A stretch of 64,000 bases of DNA from Mollicutes bacterium (GTDB taxonomy: Bacteria; Bacillota_I; Bacilli_A; Izemoplasmatales; Izemoplasmataceae). The translations under genes and the position numbers were made by a program. Shown here one piece after another: positions 46,651 through 54,790 of the stretch (its first letter is position 1; each line of letters opens with the position of its first letter). The stretch covers positions 1 through 64,000 of the forward strand of contig PWYL01000036.1 in NCBI GenBank assembly GCA_003568315.1. The letters are read 5' to 3'. A model generated the notes under the pieces. It saw nothing but the letters and a program-made list of their open reading frames with translations, was not told the DNA's origin and made no database searches.

Positions 46651-49175
46651 CAGAGTCCGCATTTCAACTGGGCGTTGCAGTTGGAACAAGTGTGGCATCC
46701 CCCGAGATTCTCCACCGTTCCCTCGAGGCAGATGGGGCAGAGGTCGCCCTCCTCGATGCCGATGTTCCTATCCTGGCGGTCGGATCTGAGTCCCTTCGTA
46801 CGGGGCTCTTTTTTCTTCTTCACGGATTTTTCCTCGACCTCGAGACCGAGGTCGGCGATTCCGACCTGCTTGGGCTTATGGTCCTTGTCGTCCTTGGTCA
46901 GGGTGAGGACTTGTGCGTCACGAGATCCGTCGACATAGACGGTGCCGCCTTTCGCGCCTCCGTAATACAGGCGGCGGTAGACCCGCTCGACCTCTTCGAC
47001 ACTGTAGCCTTTGGGCGCGTTCACGGTCTTCGATATGGAGGAATCAACCCATTTCTGGATGGTGCATTGCACATCGACATGCTCTTCGGGAGAGAGGTCC
47101 ATGGCGCTCACGAAGATGTCGGGCAGGGATTCCCGGTCGTTACCGGGGTATTTTTCCAGATAGTCGTCGACAATCGGCGCGTTCACCTCGATGAATTTGC
47201 CGAGTCGGCCGCTGCGGAAATAGCTGAAGGCGAAATAGGGCTCGAGGCCCGTCGAGACCCCGACCATGGTGCCGGTGGATCCCGTCGGGGCGATGGTGAG
47301 AAGATGGGAGTTCCGTATACCTTTTTCCAACACGTCCGAGCGGATGTGTTCAGCCATCCGTCGCATGTAGCCGCTATGAGTGAACTTCTTCCGGTTCTCC
47401 TCGGTCTCCAGGAAGGGGAAGGATCCTTTCTCTTCGGCGAGCTGGATACTGTTCTCGTAGGCTTTGGTGGCGATGAAACGGAACAGTTCGTCGATGAAGG
47501 CGAGACCCTCCGGTGAACCGTAGCGATGGTCACACCAGATGAGAAGGTCTTGCAGTCCCATGACACCGAGGCCGATGCGTCTTTCTCCGAGGGCCTGTTG
47601 CCGGTTCTCTTCGAGGAAGTAGTGCGTCTTGTCGATGACATTGTCTTGCAAGCGGATGGCGGTCGCGATGGTCCGTTCGAGTTTGTCGTAGTCGACCTTT
47701 CTCTTTTCATGATCGACCATGTTCGCGAGGTTCAAGGCCGCGAGGTTGCAGACGGAATGCGGGGCCAGGGGCTGTTCTCCGCAAGGGTTCGTGCAGACGA
47801 CCTTCTGGTCGTAGCCGACGGCGTTCGTCTCTTTGTTGGCGTTGTCGATGAAGAAGATGCCGGGCTCCGCGGAATAGGTGGCGCAGATGTTGATCAAATT
47901 CCAGAGGTCTTTGGCTTTGATCGTGTAATGGACTTTGGTGCGTTGCCCCATGGCCTCCCATTCGCGGACGTCGCCTATTTCTTGCCATTTCTCATCGTAG
48001 AAACGTTTTTCGTCGTCGTCGTAGGTGTCGATGTCCGGGAACTTGAGATCGAAGTCCTCCTCTTTTTCGAGAGCTTCCATGAAATCCTTGGAAATGGCTA
48101 CGGAGATGTTCGCGCCGGAGAGGAACTCCTCGTCGTGGACCTCGTAGTGGCCGCCTTTGTTCAACCGTTCGAAAGCCTTGTCGACGATGCGTTTTGAGAA
48201 ATTGCCGTTCTTCTTGGATTGTTCGAGGATGTATTCATTGATCTCTGTCTCTTCTTCGGAAAGGGGGATGAATTTCAGTTTCGCCTGGGCGGTCTTTTTG
48301 ACCAAAGGATCGTCGATGGTGTCGATGAGGAATTGCAGGATTTTCGGGTTCTGCATCTTGGAGACGATGAACTCGATGATGTCGGGATGCCAATCGGCAA
48401 GCATGATCATTTGCGCGCCGCGGCGGGATCCGCCCTGTTCGACGAGGTGCGTCAGCTGTGAGATGTCGTTGAGCCAGCTCACAGCGCCGCTCGATTTTCC
48501 GTTCACGCCTTTGGCCAGAGCGTTCTTCGGCCGGAGTGTCGAGCCGTTGGTGCCCACGCCGCCCCCGCGCGACATGATTTCCATGACCTGTTTCCTGTGG
48601 TCGCTGATGCCCTCGCGGGAATCATGGATGAAGGGCATGACGAAACAGTTGAAATAGGTGACTTGTGTCCGGGAGCCGGCGCCGAAGAGGATGCGCCCCG
48701 CGGGCACGAGATTGAGGTCCTTGACTTCCTGGTAGAAACGTTCTCTGACCTCTTCGCTCTCTTCTTCGCCGAGGTGGTCGGCCACCCGGCGGGCGATCTG
48801 TTCGAAATAGAGTTCGAGGGGTTTGTCGACCTGTTTCCTCGTACGCTCGACAAAGCCGTTCTCGTCGGCATCCTCCGTGTTGGCGAGATAATCGGGGGTG
48901 ACCCGGATTGTGAGTTTGTTGCCGTCGATCCTTTCCACATACCCCACACCCCGGGCGGGGAATTTCGGATCGTCGCGGACAATGGTGAGAACCAGGTCAC
49001 CCTCCTTGAGAGTCTTGAGGTTCAAATCCTTCTGACTGTAGCGGTCCAGCATGACAAGGCGGGAGACTCCGTCGAAGGATTTCTCCATGTCCGCCCGGAT
49101 CGGGCAAAGATGGGGAAAATGTTTCTCGATGTCTTCGTTGATGCTTTCAAGCAAACGTTTGTCATAGTCCGCCAT
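46650..49175 (-). CDS. nrdJ: Adenosylcobalamin-dependent (class II) ribonucleotide reductase
   Basis: 841 residues. It reduces ribonucleotides to deoxyribonucleotides with a B12-derived thiyl radical and works with or without oxygen. Visible: the barrel motif NPCGEQPLAPHSVCNLAALNLANM, TGSTGTMVGVSTGLEPYFAF, and the C-terminal redox cysteines CPICLEGTVENLGGCHTCSNCNAQLKC. GGGVGTNGSTLRPKNALAKGVNG corresponds to the conserved substrate-binding region. No ATP-cone is seen at the N-terminus, so overall activity control by dATP is probably absent. It implies cobalamin synthesis or uptake. No cobalamin riboswitch is visible upstream. Confidence 0.95.
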   Translation of the reverse strand: MADYDKRLLESINEDIEKHFPHLCPIRADMEKSFDGVSRLVMLDRYSQKDLNLKTLKEGDLVLTIVRDDPKFPARGVGYVERIDGNKLTIRVTPDYLANTEDADENGFVERTRKQVDKPLELYFEQIARRVADHLGEEESEEVRERFYQEVKDLNLVPAGRILFGAGSRTQVTYFNCFVMPFIHDSREGISDHRKQVMEIMSRGGGVGTNGSTLRPKNALAKGVNGKSSGAVSWLNDISQLTHLVEQGGSRRGAQMIMLADWHPDIIEFIVSKMQNPKILQFLIDTIDDPLVKKTAQAKLKFIPLSEEETEINEYILEQSKKNGNFSKRIVDKAFERLNKGGHYEVHDEEFLSGANISVAISKDFMEALEKEEDFDLKFPDIDTYDDDEKRFYDEKWQEIGDVREWEAMGQRTKVHYTIKAKDLWNLINICATYSAEPGIFFIDNANKETNAVGYDQKVVCTNPCGEQPLAPHSVCNLAALNLANMVDHEKRKVDYDKLERTIATAIRLQDNVIDKTHYFLEENRQQALGERRIGLGVMGLQDLLIWCDHRYGSPEGLAFIDELFRFIATKAYENSIQLAEEKGSFPFLETEENRKKFTHSGYMRRMAEHIRSDVLEKGIRNSHLLTIAPTGSTGTMVGVSTGLEPYFAFSYFRSGRLGKFIEVNAPIVDDYLEKYPGNDRESLPDIFVSAMDLSPEEHVDVQCTIQKWVDSSISKTVNAPKGYSVEEVERVYRRLYYGGAKGGTVYVDGSRDAQVLTLTKDDKDHKPKQVGIADLGLEVEEKSVKKKKEPRTKGLRSDRQDRNIGIEEGDLCPICLEGTVENLGGCHTCSNCNAQLKCGL

Positions 49176-49428
49176 AGATGGCCCCTCCCTGACAAAGGAA
49201 AAATGAATGAGTGTAACATTATATTCTAAAGTAAATCCACGGATGGTTAAAGGGTTGACATTTCCTTTTCGATGTGAAAGTCAATTGTGATGTGCCTATC
49301 TCCACATTGAAAAAATTCCAATAAGGGCGCATGGGTCGGAAGGCACATGATTTCATTACGTTCGCACCCTTTGATGTGTTATAATCTACGGTGAGATGAA
49401 TCCCTGACCGAGAAAGGTGGTGACGACA
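49176..49428. other. Divergent intergenic region nrdJ-cdaA
   Basis: 253 bases. It holds a -10 TATAAT for nrdJ on the minus strand (49218-49223), an extended -10 TGTTATAAT for cdaA (49377-49385), and an inverted repeat ATGTGCCT (49290-49297) / AGGCACAT (49341-49348) with a 43-base spacer. No known riboswitch, tRNA or short ORF was recognised. Confidence 0.5.
49377..49385 (+). promoter_or_regulatory. Extended -10 promoter of cdaA
   Basis: TGTTATAAT, 44 bases before the start, without a good -35 hexamer. Confidence 0.6.
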
Positions 49429-50169
49429 ATGGAAGATATTCTCATGATAGCCTTCTTGGTGTATCTGATGGCCATTTTCACGATTCTCGTCCGCACCATG
49501 TTGCACACGATGGTCCTCCGGTTCTTCCGTTATGCCACCGCCGCCATGGTCGTCTATTTTTTTATCAGGCTCATAAGGTTTCCCCTTCCAGGTGACTACG
49601 CCTTTCTCGTTTATTTTCAGGCCGTGGTCATGGTCGGGGTGCTGATGTTGATGTTGCGACAGGAGATTCGAACGCTCCTTGTGCAAATCGGCTTGAAGAG
49701 CGGTCTTTTGGTGACCAATGCCATCGAGGACGATGTCAAGGAGGAAATCCTCCACAGTGTCAGCTATCTCAGCCGCCACAGAATCGGCGCGCTCATCACC
49801 TTCGAACGTTCGGATTCTTTGCAGGAATACATCGACAACGCCTTCGGCATCGAAGCTGTGGTATCGAGCGAACTGGTCTCGAGCATCTTCATCCCCAACA
49901 CCCCTCTGCATGATGGGGCCGTGATCATCAAGGAGAACGTCATCAAATGCGCCGGCGCCTATTTCCCTTCGAGCGACCAGGCCAAGGTGCCGAAATACCT
50001 CGGTTCGAGACACCGGGCGGCCATCGGCATCAGCGAAGCGACGGACTCTTTGACCGTCGTCGTCAGTGAACAGACCGGAGACATCAGCGTCGCCATCGAA
50101 GGGTATCTGGACCAGGACATCAGCCAGGAATCCTTGCTTCTTTATTTAGAGAAATACCTACAGAATTGA
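49429..50169 (+). CDS. cdaA: Diadenylate cyclase CdaA (c-di-AMP synthase)
   Basis: 246 residues. Three N-terminal membrane helices (ILMIAFLVYLMAIFTILV, FRYATAAMVVYFFIRL, FLVYFQAVVMVGVLMLML) anchor a cytoplasmic DAC (DisA_N) domain with the catalytic NTPLHDGAVIIKENVIKCAGAYFP and LGSRHRAAIGISEATDSLTVVVSE (DGA and RHR motifs). It makes c-di-AMP from two ATP; the messenger controls potassium and osmolyte balance. In most Bacillota cdaA is followed by cdaR and glmM. Here neither is present, and a PAS/GGDEF-like membrane protein follows instead. ATG 49429 has AAAGGTGG at 8 bases. Confidence 0.95.
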   Translation: MEDILMIAFLVYLMAIFTILVRTMLHTMVLRFFRYATAAMVVYFFIRLIRFPLPGDYAFLVYFQAVVMVGVLMLMLRQEIRTLLVQIGLKSGLLVTNAIEDDVKEEILHSVSYLSRHRIGALITFERSDSLQEYIDNAFGIEAVVSSELVSSIFIPNTPLHDGAVIIKENVIKCAGAYFPSSDQAKVPKYLGSRHRAAIGISEATDSLTVVVSEQTGDISVAIEGYLDQDISQESLLLYLEKYLQN

Positions 50170-50213
50170 TTGTATCACATTCCCAAGACATTTCCCGGAA
50201 AGGTGCGTCCGCC

Positions 50214-51365
50214 ATGTTCGATTGGTACGAACACAAGTTCATCATCTATCTCGTCTGGCTCGTTCTTGTCGTCCTCAAGAAGTGGCGTACCAAAAAGGGC
50301 GATTTCGACATATTCCTTTTCATCCTCGCCCTGACTTCCTATGTGGTCTTCGCGAGACTCGCCGTTGTCGAGATCGACGAGGTCTACATCGATATCTTGA
50401 CCTATGGCGGTTTCCTCTATACGGTTTTCATGTTCGATGTCAAAATTCTCAGCAAGCGGGACCATTCACGAGAAAAGCTCAAGGAACTCAACAAAACCCA
50501 TGAGGATCTGAAAGACCGTTCCGAACTCTTGCGGCAACGGTTCATCACCATGCTGGACCTCATGGATGACGGTATCGTCTTCCGCACCGATGACAACACG
50601 ATATACGGAACAGAGACTTTCTTGAAACTTTCCGGCCTCTCCGAGCACCAATTCTCATTGGAGGAATTTCTCGAGAGACTCCACCCGGATGACCGTGCGG
50701 CCTACCTCGCCGTACTCGACAAGTGTTCACGTAGAAACCCGAAATACCGTACACATTACCGCATGAAGCGCGGCGCCATCTATGAATGGGTGAAAGAGAC
50801 CGGGACCATCGTCATCCATGAAGGGCGCAAGATGTATATCGCCATTGTGCGCGGCCTCGATGTCCGTCGCTATCCCAAAACCGAGGTCGACCTTCTGAAC
50901 GAGATCAACATCGGTGACGCCCTCGAAGAAGCCTTGCAGCGGTTCAACCGGCGACAAGAGCCCTACGCCCTCGTCTTCTTTGAACTTTCGAACATCAAGA
51001 ACATCAACGAACAGTACGGACGCGACATCGGCGACCTCATGATGGGAAAATTCCTCAACAAGCTCGTCTATCATTTCCTCAAAGACACCGAGGCCATCTT
51101 CCGTCTGAGCGGTATCCGTTTCGCGATGGTCATCACCGACCACCGCAAATTCGAGATGTTGCGGAGGGCCCTCGAAGAGGGAGGGGACCTCGTCAATTTC
51201 ACCATGACCTTCGGTGAATTGAAAGAGAGCGTATATCCCTATTTCGGCATCCAGAACATCGACTACTTCGATGAACCGGTGACAGAGACCATCTCCCGGG
51301 GCCACCGGGCTTTGCGGATCGCGCTCGAGGACCGCACCCCCGAGAACTATTTCATCATCAAATGA
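50214..51365 (+). CDS. Membrane PAS - degenerate GGDEF protein, GdpP-like without DHH domain
   Basis: 384 residues. Three hydrophobic segments (residues 8-22, 32-52, 57-78), a short coiled coil (80-108), a PAS domain with PAC part (111-218: LMDDGIVFRTDDNTIYG, LERLHPDDRAAYL, YEWVKETGTIVIHEGRKMYIAIVRGLD), and a GGDEF-like fold (232-345). The GGDEF loop reads SGIRF (299-303), and the first metal Asp is lost (FFELSNIKNINEQYG), so cyclase activity is unlikely. The order membrane-PAS-degenerate GGDEF is that of the c-di-AMP phosphodiesterase GdpP, but the DHH/DHHA1 domains are missing. It starts 44 bases after cdaA and occupies the position of cdaR. A role in sensing and tuning CdaA is inferred, not shown. 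Confidence 0.75.
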   Translation: MFDWYEHKFIIYLVWLVLVVLKKWRTKKGDFDIFLFILALTSYVVFARLAVVEIDEVYIDILTYGGFLYTVFMFDVKILSKRDHSREKLKELNKTHEDLKDRSELLRQRFITMLDLMDDGIVFRTDDNTIYGTETFLKLSGLSEHQFSLEEFLERLHPDDRAAYLAVLDKCSRRNPKYRTHYRMKRGAIYEWVKETGTIVIHEGRKMYIAIVRGLDVRRYPKTEVDLLNEINIGDALEEALQRFNRRQEPYALVFFELSNIKNINEQYGRDIGDLMMGKFLNKLVYHFLKDTEAIFRLSGIRFAMVITDHRKFEMLRRALEEGGDLVNFTMTFGELKESVYPYFGIQNIDYFDEPVTETISRGHRALRIALEDRTPENYFIIK

Positions 51366-51399
51366 CAAGAATCGACATATCAAGAATGAGGAGGGTATC

Positions 51400-51942
51400 A
51401 TGGACAAGAAGTCATTGCGGAAGACCTTTCTGCGCGAAAGGGAAGCGCTGGAGGATCGCATGCACAAGATGCTGAACTTCATGCTCATGGAGAATCTGAA
51501 AGAAGTGCTCGCCGAACACGAGCTGGAGAATGTGGGCGTGTATTATCCCATCAAGAACGAAGTCGACATCCGCTCCCTCAAAGAGCACTACACCCTCTAT
51601 TATCCCCGGATCGAAGGCGACCGTCTGGTCTTCTACAAAGACACCGGAGAATTCGAAAAGGGACCCTTGGGCACAAGAGAGCCCAAGAGTGATGAGGCCA
51701 TCGACAAGGACGGACTGGATGCCGTCATCGTCCCGGGATTGGTCTATGATGACGCACTCTATCGTCTGGGCTACGGCAAAGGCTATTTTGACGATTTCCT
51801 CAGGGACTACAAGGGGCTTTCCGTCGGGGTCTGTTTCGAGAAGTTCCGCATGGAGGCCCTCCCCTCCCGGAGCCATGACATCCCCGTGGACATGCTTGTG
51901 ACCGACAACCAGATTTATGAAAGCAGGCACGATGATGTATAG
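51400..51942 (+). CDS. 5-formyltetrahydrofolate cyclo-ligase
   Basis: 180 residues, MTHFS/YgfA family. ATP-dependent conversion of 5-formyl-THF to 5,10-methenyl-THF, a salvage step that prevents build-up of an inhibitor of GlyA. MDKKSLRKTFLREREAL at the N-terminus, VGVYYPIKNEVDIRSL, and the active-site signature YRLGYGKGYFDDFL are visible. It links to the fhs-folD-glyA set. The end overlaps the start of ispD by about 11 bases. Confidence 0.92.
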   Translation: MDKKSLRKTFLREREALEDRMHKMLNFMLMENLKEVLAEHELENVGVYYPIKNEVDIRSLKEHYTLYYPRIEGDRLVFYKDTGEFEKGPLGTREPKSDEAIDKDGLDAVIVPGLVYDDALYRLGYGKGYFDDFLRDYKGLSVGVCFEKFRMEALPSRSHDIPVDMLVTDNQIYESRHDDV

Positions 51943-52606
51943 CGTTGTCATTCTTGCGGCCGGAGAGGGGAGCCGCATGGAAGATATGAGTGCGAACAAG
52001 GTCCTTTTGAACCTCAACCACAAATCGATCCTCGAACGGGCGATGGAATGGTTCAAAGAGGATGGGCTCTGTGAAGAAATCATCCTCGTGGTCGCCGCCG
52101 CCGACATGGAATACATGCGTGATCATTTCAAGGCCAACGCCTATGTCGAGGGCGGCAAAACGAGAAGGGAAAGCGTCTATGCCGGACTCAAGCACGTGAG
52201 CAGTCCCTATGTCTTCATCCATGACGGAGCGCGGCCCTTCATCGGGAAAGAAGTCATCAAGACCCTTTTGGGGGCCTTGGGTGACACGGGGGCGGCGACG
52301 CCGGCGCTGATTGTCGATGAGACCTTGAAACGTGTGAAGGACGACATCGTCACCGAACATATGGACCGCGAGGGCATCCACCGGATCCAAACGCCTCAGG
52401 CGTTTGAGACGGATCTGATCAGGAAAGCCCACGACGAAGCGGAAAAGAAAGGTTTGGAAGCGACTTGTGACGTGACCATCCTGGAAGAGACGCTGGGTGT
52501 GAAGGCCCGTGTTGTCAAGGGTCATCCCTTCAACATCAAACTCACCCGTGCCGAAGACGTACCCTTGTTGGAGATGATAGCCGATGCAGAGGATTGGACA
52601 AAGTAG
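51932..52606 (+). CDS. ispD: 2-C-methyl-D-erythritol 4-phosphate cytidylyltransferase
   Basis: 224 residues. Third MEP-pathway step, forming CDP-methylerythritol. YSVVILAAGEGSRMEDMSANKVLLNLNHKSIL has the CTP-binding Gly-rich loop, Arg and Lys; FIHDGARPFI and IHRIQTPQAFETDLI are the other signatures. Two adjacent ATG codons (51932 and 51935) are possible; no strong ribosome site is visible, so translation may be coupled to the upstream gene. The C-terminus overlaps ispF by 23 bases. Confidence 0.94.
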   Translation: MMYSVVILAAGEGSRMEDMSANKVLLNLNHKSILERAMEWFKEDGLCEEIILVVAAADMEYMRDHFKANAYVEGGKTRRESVYAGLKHVSSPYVFIHDGARPFIGKEVIKTLLGALGDTGAATPALIVDETLKRVKDDIVTEHMDREGIHRIQTPQAFETDLIRKAHDEAEKKGLEATCDVTILEETLGVKARVVKGHPFNIKLTRAEDVPLLEMIADAEDWTK

Positions 52607-53108
52607 GGACACCCACCGGCTTATAACCGGGAAATCGCTTGTTTTGGGGGGAATCGATATTCCGTCCCCATATGCTGTGGATGCGCATAGCGACGGTGAT
52701 TGTCTCTTGCACGCCATTGCCGAGGCCTTTCTCGGCGCCTTGGCGCTGGGAGACCTCGGAAAACATTTCCCCGATACTCCCGGCAAGGATGAGGGGCGTG
52801 ACTCCGCCAAGATGCTCGAAGCTGTCTATCGCCTGGTGCGGGAACATGATTTCCACCTTGTCAATCTCGATGCGACCGTGCATCTCGAGCGACCGAAACT
52901 CGCTTCCCACATCGATTCCATGCGAGAACGGATCGCCGGGATCCTTGGCGTCTCTATCGACAGAGTGAGTGTGAAAGCGACACGCGGAGAGAAGGTCGGA
53001 CCAATCGGCAAGGAAGAGGCGATCACGGCCGAATGTGTCCTCCTTTTGGAAAAGAAGAGCAGAATAGAGTACCTCCGGAACCGAAAACGTGACGGAAAGC
53101 GGGTGTGA
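52584..53108 (+). CDS. ispF: 2-C-methyl-D-erythritol 2,4-cyclodiphosphate synthase
   Basis: 174 residues. Fifth MEP step, releasing CMP to form the cyclodiphosphate. The zinc ligands appear in RDTHRLITG (Asp-x-His) and AVDAHSDGDCLLHAIAEAFLGALALGDLGKHFPDT; VSVKATRGEKVGPIGKEEAITAECVLLL is the C-terminal CMP/trimer signature. The C-terminal 15 residues (basic, RNRKRDGKRV) extend beyond the usual end of about 160. It is overlapped by ispD and by the YutD-like gene. Confidence 0.94.
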   Translation: MQRIGQSRDTHRLITGKSLVLGGIDIPSPYAVDAHSDGDCLLHAIAEAFLGALALGDLGKHFPDTPGKDEGRDSAKMLEAVYRLVREHDFHLVNLDATVHLERPKLASHIDSMRERIAGILGVSIDRVSVKATRGEKVGPIGKEEAITAECVLLLEKKSRIEYLRNRKRDGKRV

Positions 53109-53392
53109 GCATGACCGAAGAGAACATGGAAAAACAAGAGGCCGTCGAGACGGATCACGGAAACTTCATCTTGGTGAAAGATTTCAAGGAAGCTTTCGAA
53201 TTGAAGACGTTCAGCGAGCGCTACGTGGACTATCTCGACCACTACATCTATATTGTCGGTGATGTGAGCGGGGAGAAACTCCGCTTGAAGGGTTTCGCCC
53301 AGAAGGACAAAGACAGGATTTTCGATTATCTGATGGAATCGACAACGCCCAACGCACCCTATTTCATTCTCAAGCGCAGGAAGGAAAACTGA
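53105..53392 (+). CDS. YutD-like protein (DUF1027)
   Basis: 95 residues. FKEAFELKTFSERYVDYLDHYIYIVGDVSGEKLRLKGF and NAPYFILKRRKE match the conserved pattern of the small YutD family (YIVGD...LRLKGF), which has no established function. The GTG start at 53105 overlaps the ispF stop; the ATG at 53111 (third codon) is an alternative. In Bacillus, yutD is near yutI (Nfu-like) and yutG, the same pair that follows here, so the neighbourhood is conserved. Confidence 0.78.
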   Translation: MSMTEENMEKQEAVETDHGNFILVKDFKEAFELKTFSERYVDYLDHYIYIVGDVSGEKLRLKGFAQKDKDRIFDYLMESTTPNAPYFILKRRKEN

Positions 53393-53434
53393 GAAATTTT
53401 GTGCGTTTTTCTCCACAGAAACACCTCCATCATG

Positions 53435-53440
53435 TATAAT
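53435..53440 (+). promoter_or_regulatory. -10 element before the Nfu-like gene
   Basis: TATAAT in context CATGTATAATGG. The track's start ATG (53439) overlaps it, so the real start must be downstream. No clear -35. Confidence 0.5.
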
Positions 53441-53468
53441 GGCCCGTAGAAAAGAGGTGTCATACAGC

Positions 53469-53702
53469 ATGGAACAAAAAGAGATGGAAGAACAAGTCAA
53501 GAAAGTCATAGAGAAGATCCGCCCCTACATCAATCGCGACGGCGGTGACATCCGTTTCGTCAAACTCGTGGACGGTATTGTCTATGTCGAACTCACGGGA
53601 GCCTGCGTCGGTTGTGCCCTCGTGGACACGACTCTCACCCAAGGTGTCGAGGCTCTCCTTCTCGAAGAAGTTCCGGGCGTCATCGGCGTCGAACACATCT
53701 GA
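53469..53702 (+). CDS. Nfu/NifU-like iron-sulfur scaffold protein (YutI type)
   Basis: 77 residues. IRPYINRDGGDIRFVKLVDGIVYVELTGACVGCALVDTTLTQGVEALL is a complete NifU C-terminal domain with the CxxC (GACVGCALV) that bridges a 4Fe-4S cluster between two subunits. It delivers clusters to target proteins. ATG 53469 lies 9 bases after AAAGAGGTG; the longer form of the track overlaps the promoter. No SUF genes are in the window. Confidence 0.9.
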   Translation: MEQKEMEEQVKKVIEKIRPYINRDGGDIRFVKLVDGIVYVELTGACVGCALVDTTLTQGVEALLLEEVPGVIGVEHI

Positions 53703-53718
53703 AGAACGGAGTGAAGAG

Positions 53719-54258
53719 ATGGCAGAAAACGAAACGGCGAAGATTCCAAAGGAATACGCTGATGATCGTGTGAATGACACGAAAACGCGCGATGTCGTCG
53801 TCAAGATGATGAAAGAACGCGGTGTGGAACTCTCCGATATCGCGGCCATCACATACGGTCTGCAAGGGAAATACATTCCCGGTCTTTCGGAAAAGACCTG
53901 TCTGGAGCATGTCGAGCGGGTCGTCATGAAACGCGAGGTCCAAAACGCCATCCTCACCGGTCTCGAACTGGACAAACTTGCCGAGAGCGGCGCCATGAGC
54001 GAGCCCTTGCGGGGGATGCTGCTGGAGGATTACGGCCTCTACGGTGTCGACGAGGTCTTGGCGCTCGCCATCGTCAACGTGTATGGTTCCATCGGCTTCA
54101 CGAATTTCGGCTACGTGGACAAGACAAAACCCGGCATCATCAAGAAACTCGATGAGATCGGCAAGAACACCGACCAGTGCCACACGTTTCTCGATGATAT
54201 TGTCGGTGCCATCGCCGCTGCGGCGGCGAGTTCCATCGCGCACCGGTATGCTGGATGA
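53719..54258 (+). CDS. YutG/PgpA-like phosphatidylglycerophosphatase A family protein
   Basis: 179 residues. GLYGVDEVLALAIVNVYGSIGFTNFGYVDKTKPGIIKKLDEIGKNTDQCHTFLDDIVGAIAAAAASSIAHR is nearly identical in pattern to Bacillus YutG, a PgpA-family protein. The N-terminal 65 residues are helical (RDVVVKMMKERGVELSDIAAITYGLQ). Family members dephosphorylate phosphatidylglycerophosphate, but the YutG subgroup is less certain. The start used is ATG 53719 after GGAGTGAAGAG; the track's 53545 start is an out-of-context extension through the Nfu-like gene. Confidence 0.85.
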   Translation: MAENETAKIPKEYADDRVNDTKTRDVVVKMMKERGVELSDIAAITYGLQGKYIPGLSEKTCLEHVERVVMKREVQNAILTGLELDKLAESGAMSEPLRGMLLEDYGLYGVDEVLALAIVNVYGSIGFTNFGYVDKTKPGIIKKLDEIGKNTDQCHTFLDDIVGAIAAAAASSIAHRYAG

Positions 54259-54281
54259 AAGCGCCCCGGGGCGCTTTTTTT
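54258..54281 (+). terminator. Terminator after the YutG-like gene
   Basis: AAAGCGCCCCGGGGCGCTTT followed by TTTT: a perfect inverted repeat with a T-run. Confidence 0.92.
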
Positions 54282-54400
54282 GTGGGCGTGAGACACCATG
54301 ATGGTGGGAAATCGCTTAACAAAGACGAAACACGATACGCGTGCATCGCCCATGGAATACACGTACCCACCCCTTCCATGTTTTCCCTGCGTCGTTTCTG

Positions 54401-54409
54401 TGCTATACT
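54401..54409 (+). promoter_or_regulatory. Extended -10 of the S1-domain gene
   Basis: TGCTATACT, 28 bases before the start, without a good -35. The remaining bases 54282-54400 contain a small palindrome (CACCATGATGGTG at 54294-54306) and nothing else recognised. Confidence 0.5.
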
Positions 54410-54436
54410 GAAAACAGTTTTCATGGAGGTGCCATC

Positions 54437-54790
54437 ATGCGAGAAGGCGATGTCGTTCAAGGCACAATCACAGCCATCAAGCCCTACGGGGCTTTTGTCG
54501 ACGTCGACGGGAGAAAAGGCCTCGTCCACATCTCCGAAGTCGTGCATGGTTATGTCTATGACATCGAGGATTTCCTCCAACAAGCGAAGACCTACAAATT
54601 CAAGGTCCTCTCTATAGACGAGGAGGGACGGCTCTCTTTGAGCAGGAAGGCTCTCAAGAGACAGCCAAGGCGAATGATAGTCACATTGAAGGAGGGGTTC
54701 GCCCCCTTGAAAAAAAGACTTCCCCATTGGATCCGTGAATGGCATGGAGGAAATCCCACAAAGGAAACGGAGGATGAAAAAGATGATTGA
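54437..54790 (+). CDS. S1 RNA-binding domain protein (general stress protein 13 / YugI type)
   Basis: 117 residues. A single S1 domain covers residues 1-72 ([46 protein letters not shown], then [23 protein letters not shown]), followed by a basic then acidic tail. Related proteins (YugI, CvfD) bind the ribosome or RNA and act in stress and virulence-gene regulation. ATG 54437 follows GGAGGTG; the track's longer start crosses the promoter. It overlaps pgi by 8 bases, as yugI is often next to pgi in Bacillota. Confidence 0.88.
   Translation: MREGDVVQGTITAIKPYGAFVDVDGRKGLVHISEVVHGYVYDIEDFLQQAKTYKFKVLSIDEEGRLSLSRKALKRQPRRMIVTLKEGFAPLKKRLPHWIREWHGGNPTKETEDEKDD

Noticed and set aside
49176-49428. 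Cobalamin riboswitch before nrdJ
   Set aside because: No B12-box or comparable conserved structure was visible and the nrdJ leader is short.
53545-53718. N-terminal extension of the YutG-like gene in the ORF track
   Set aside because: It runs out of frame through the Nfu-like gene; a good ribosome site supports ATG 53719.
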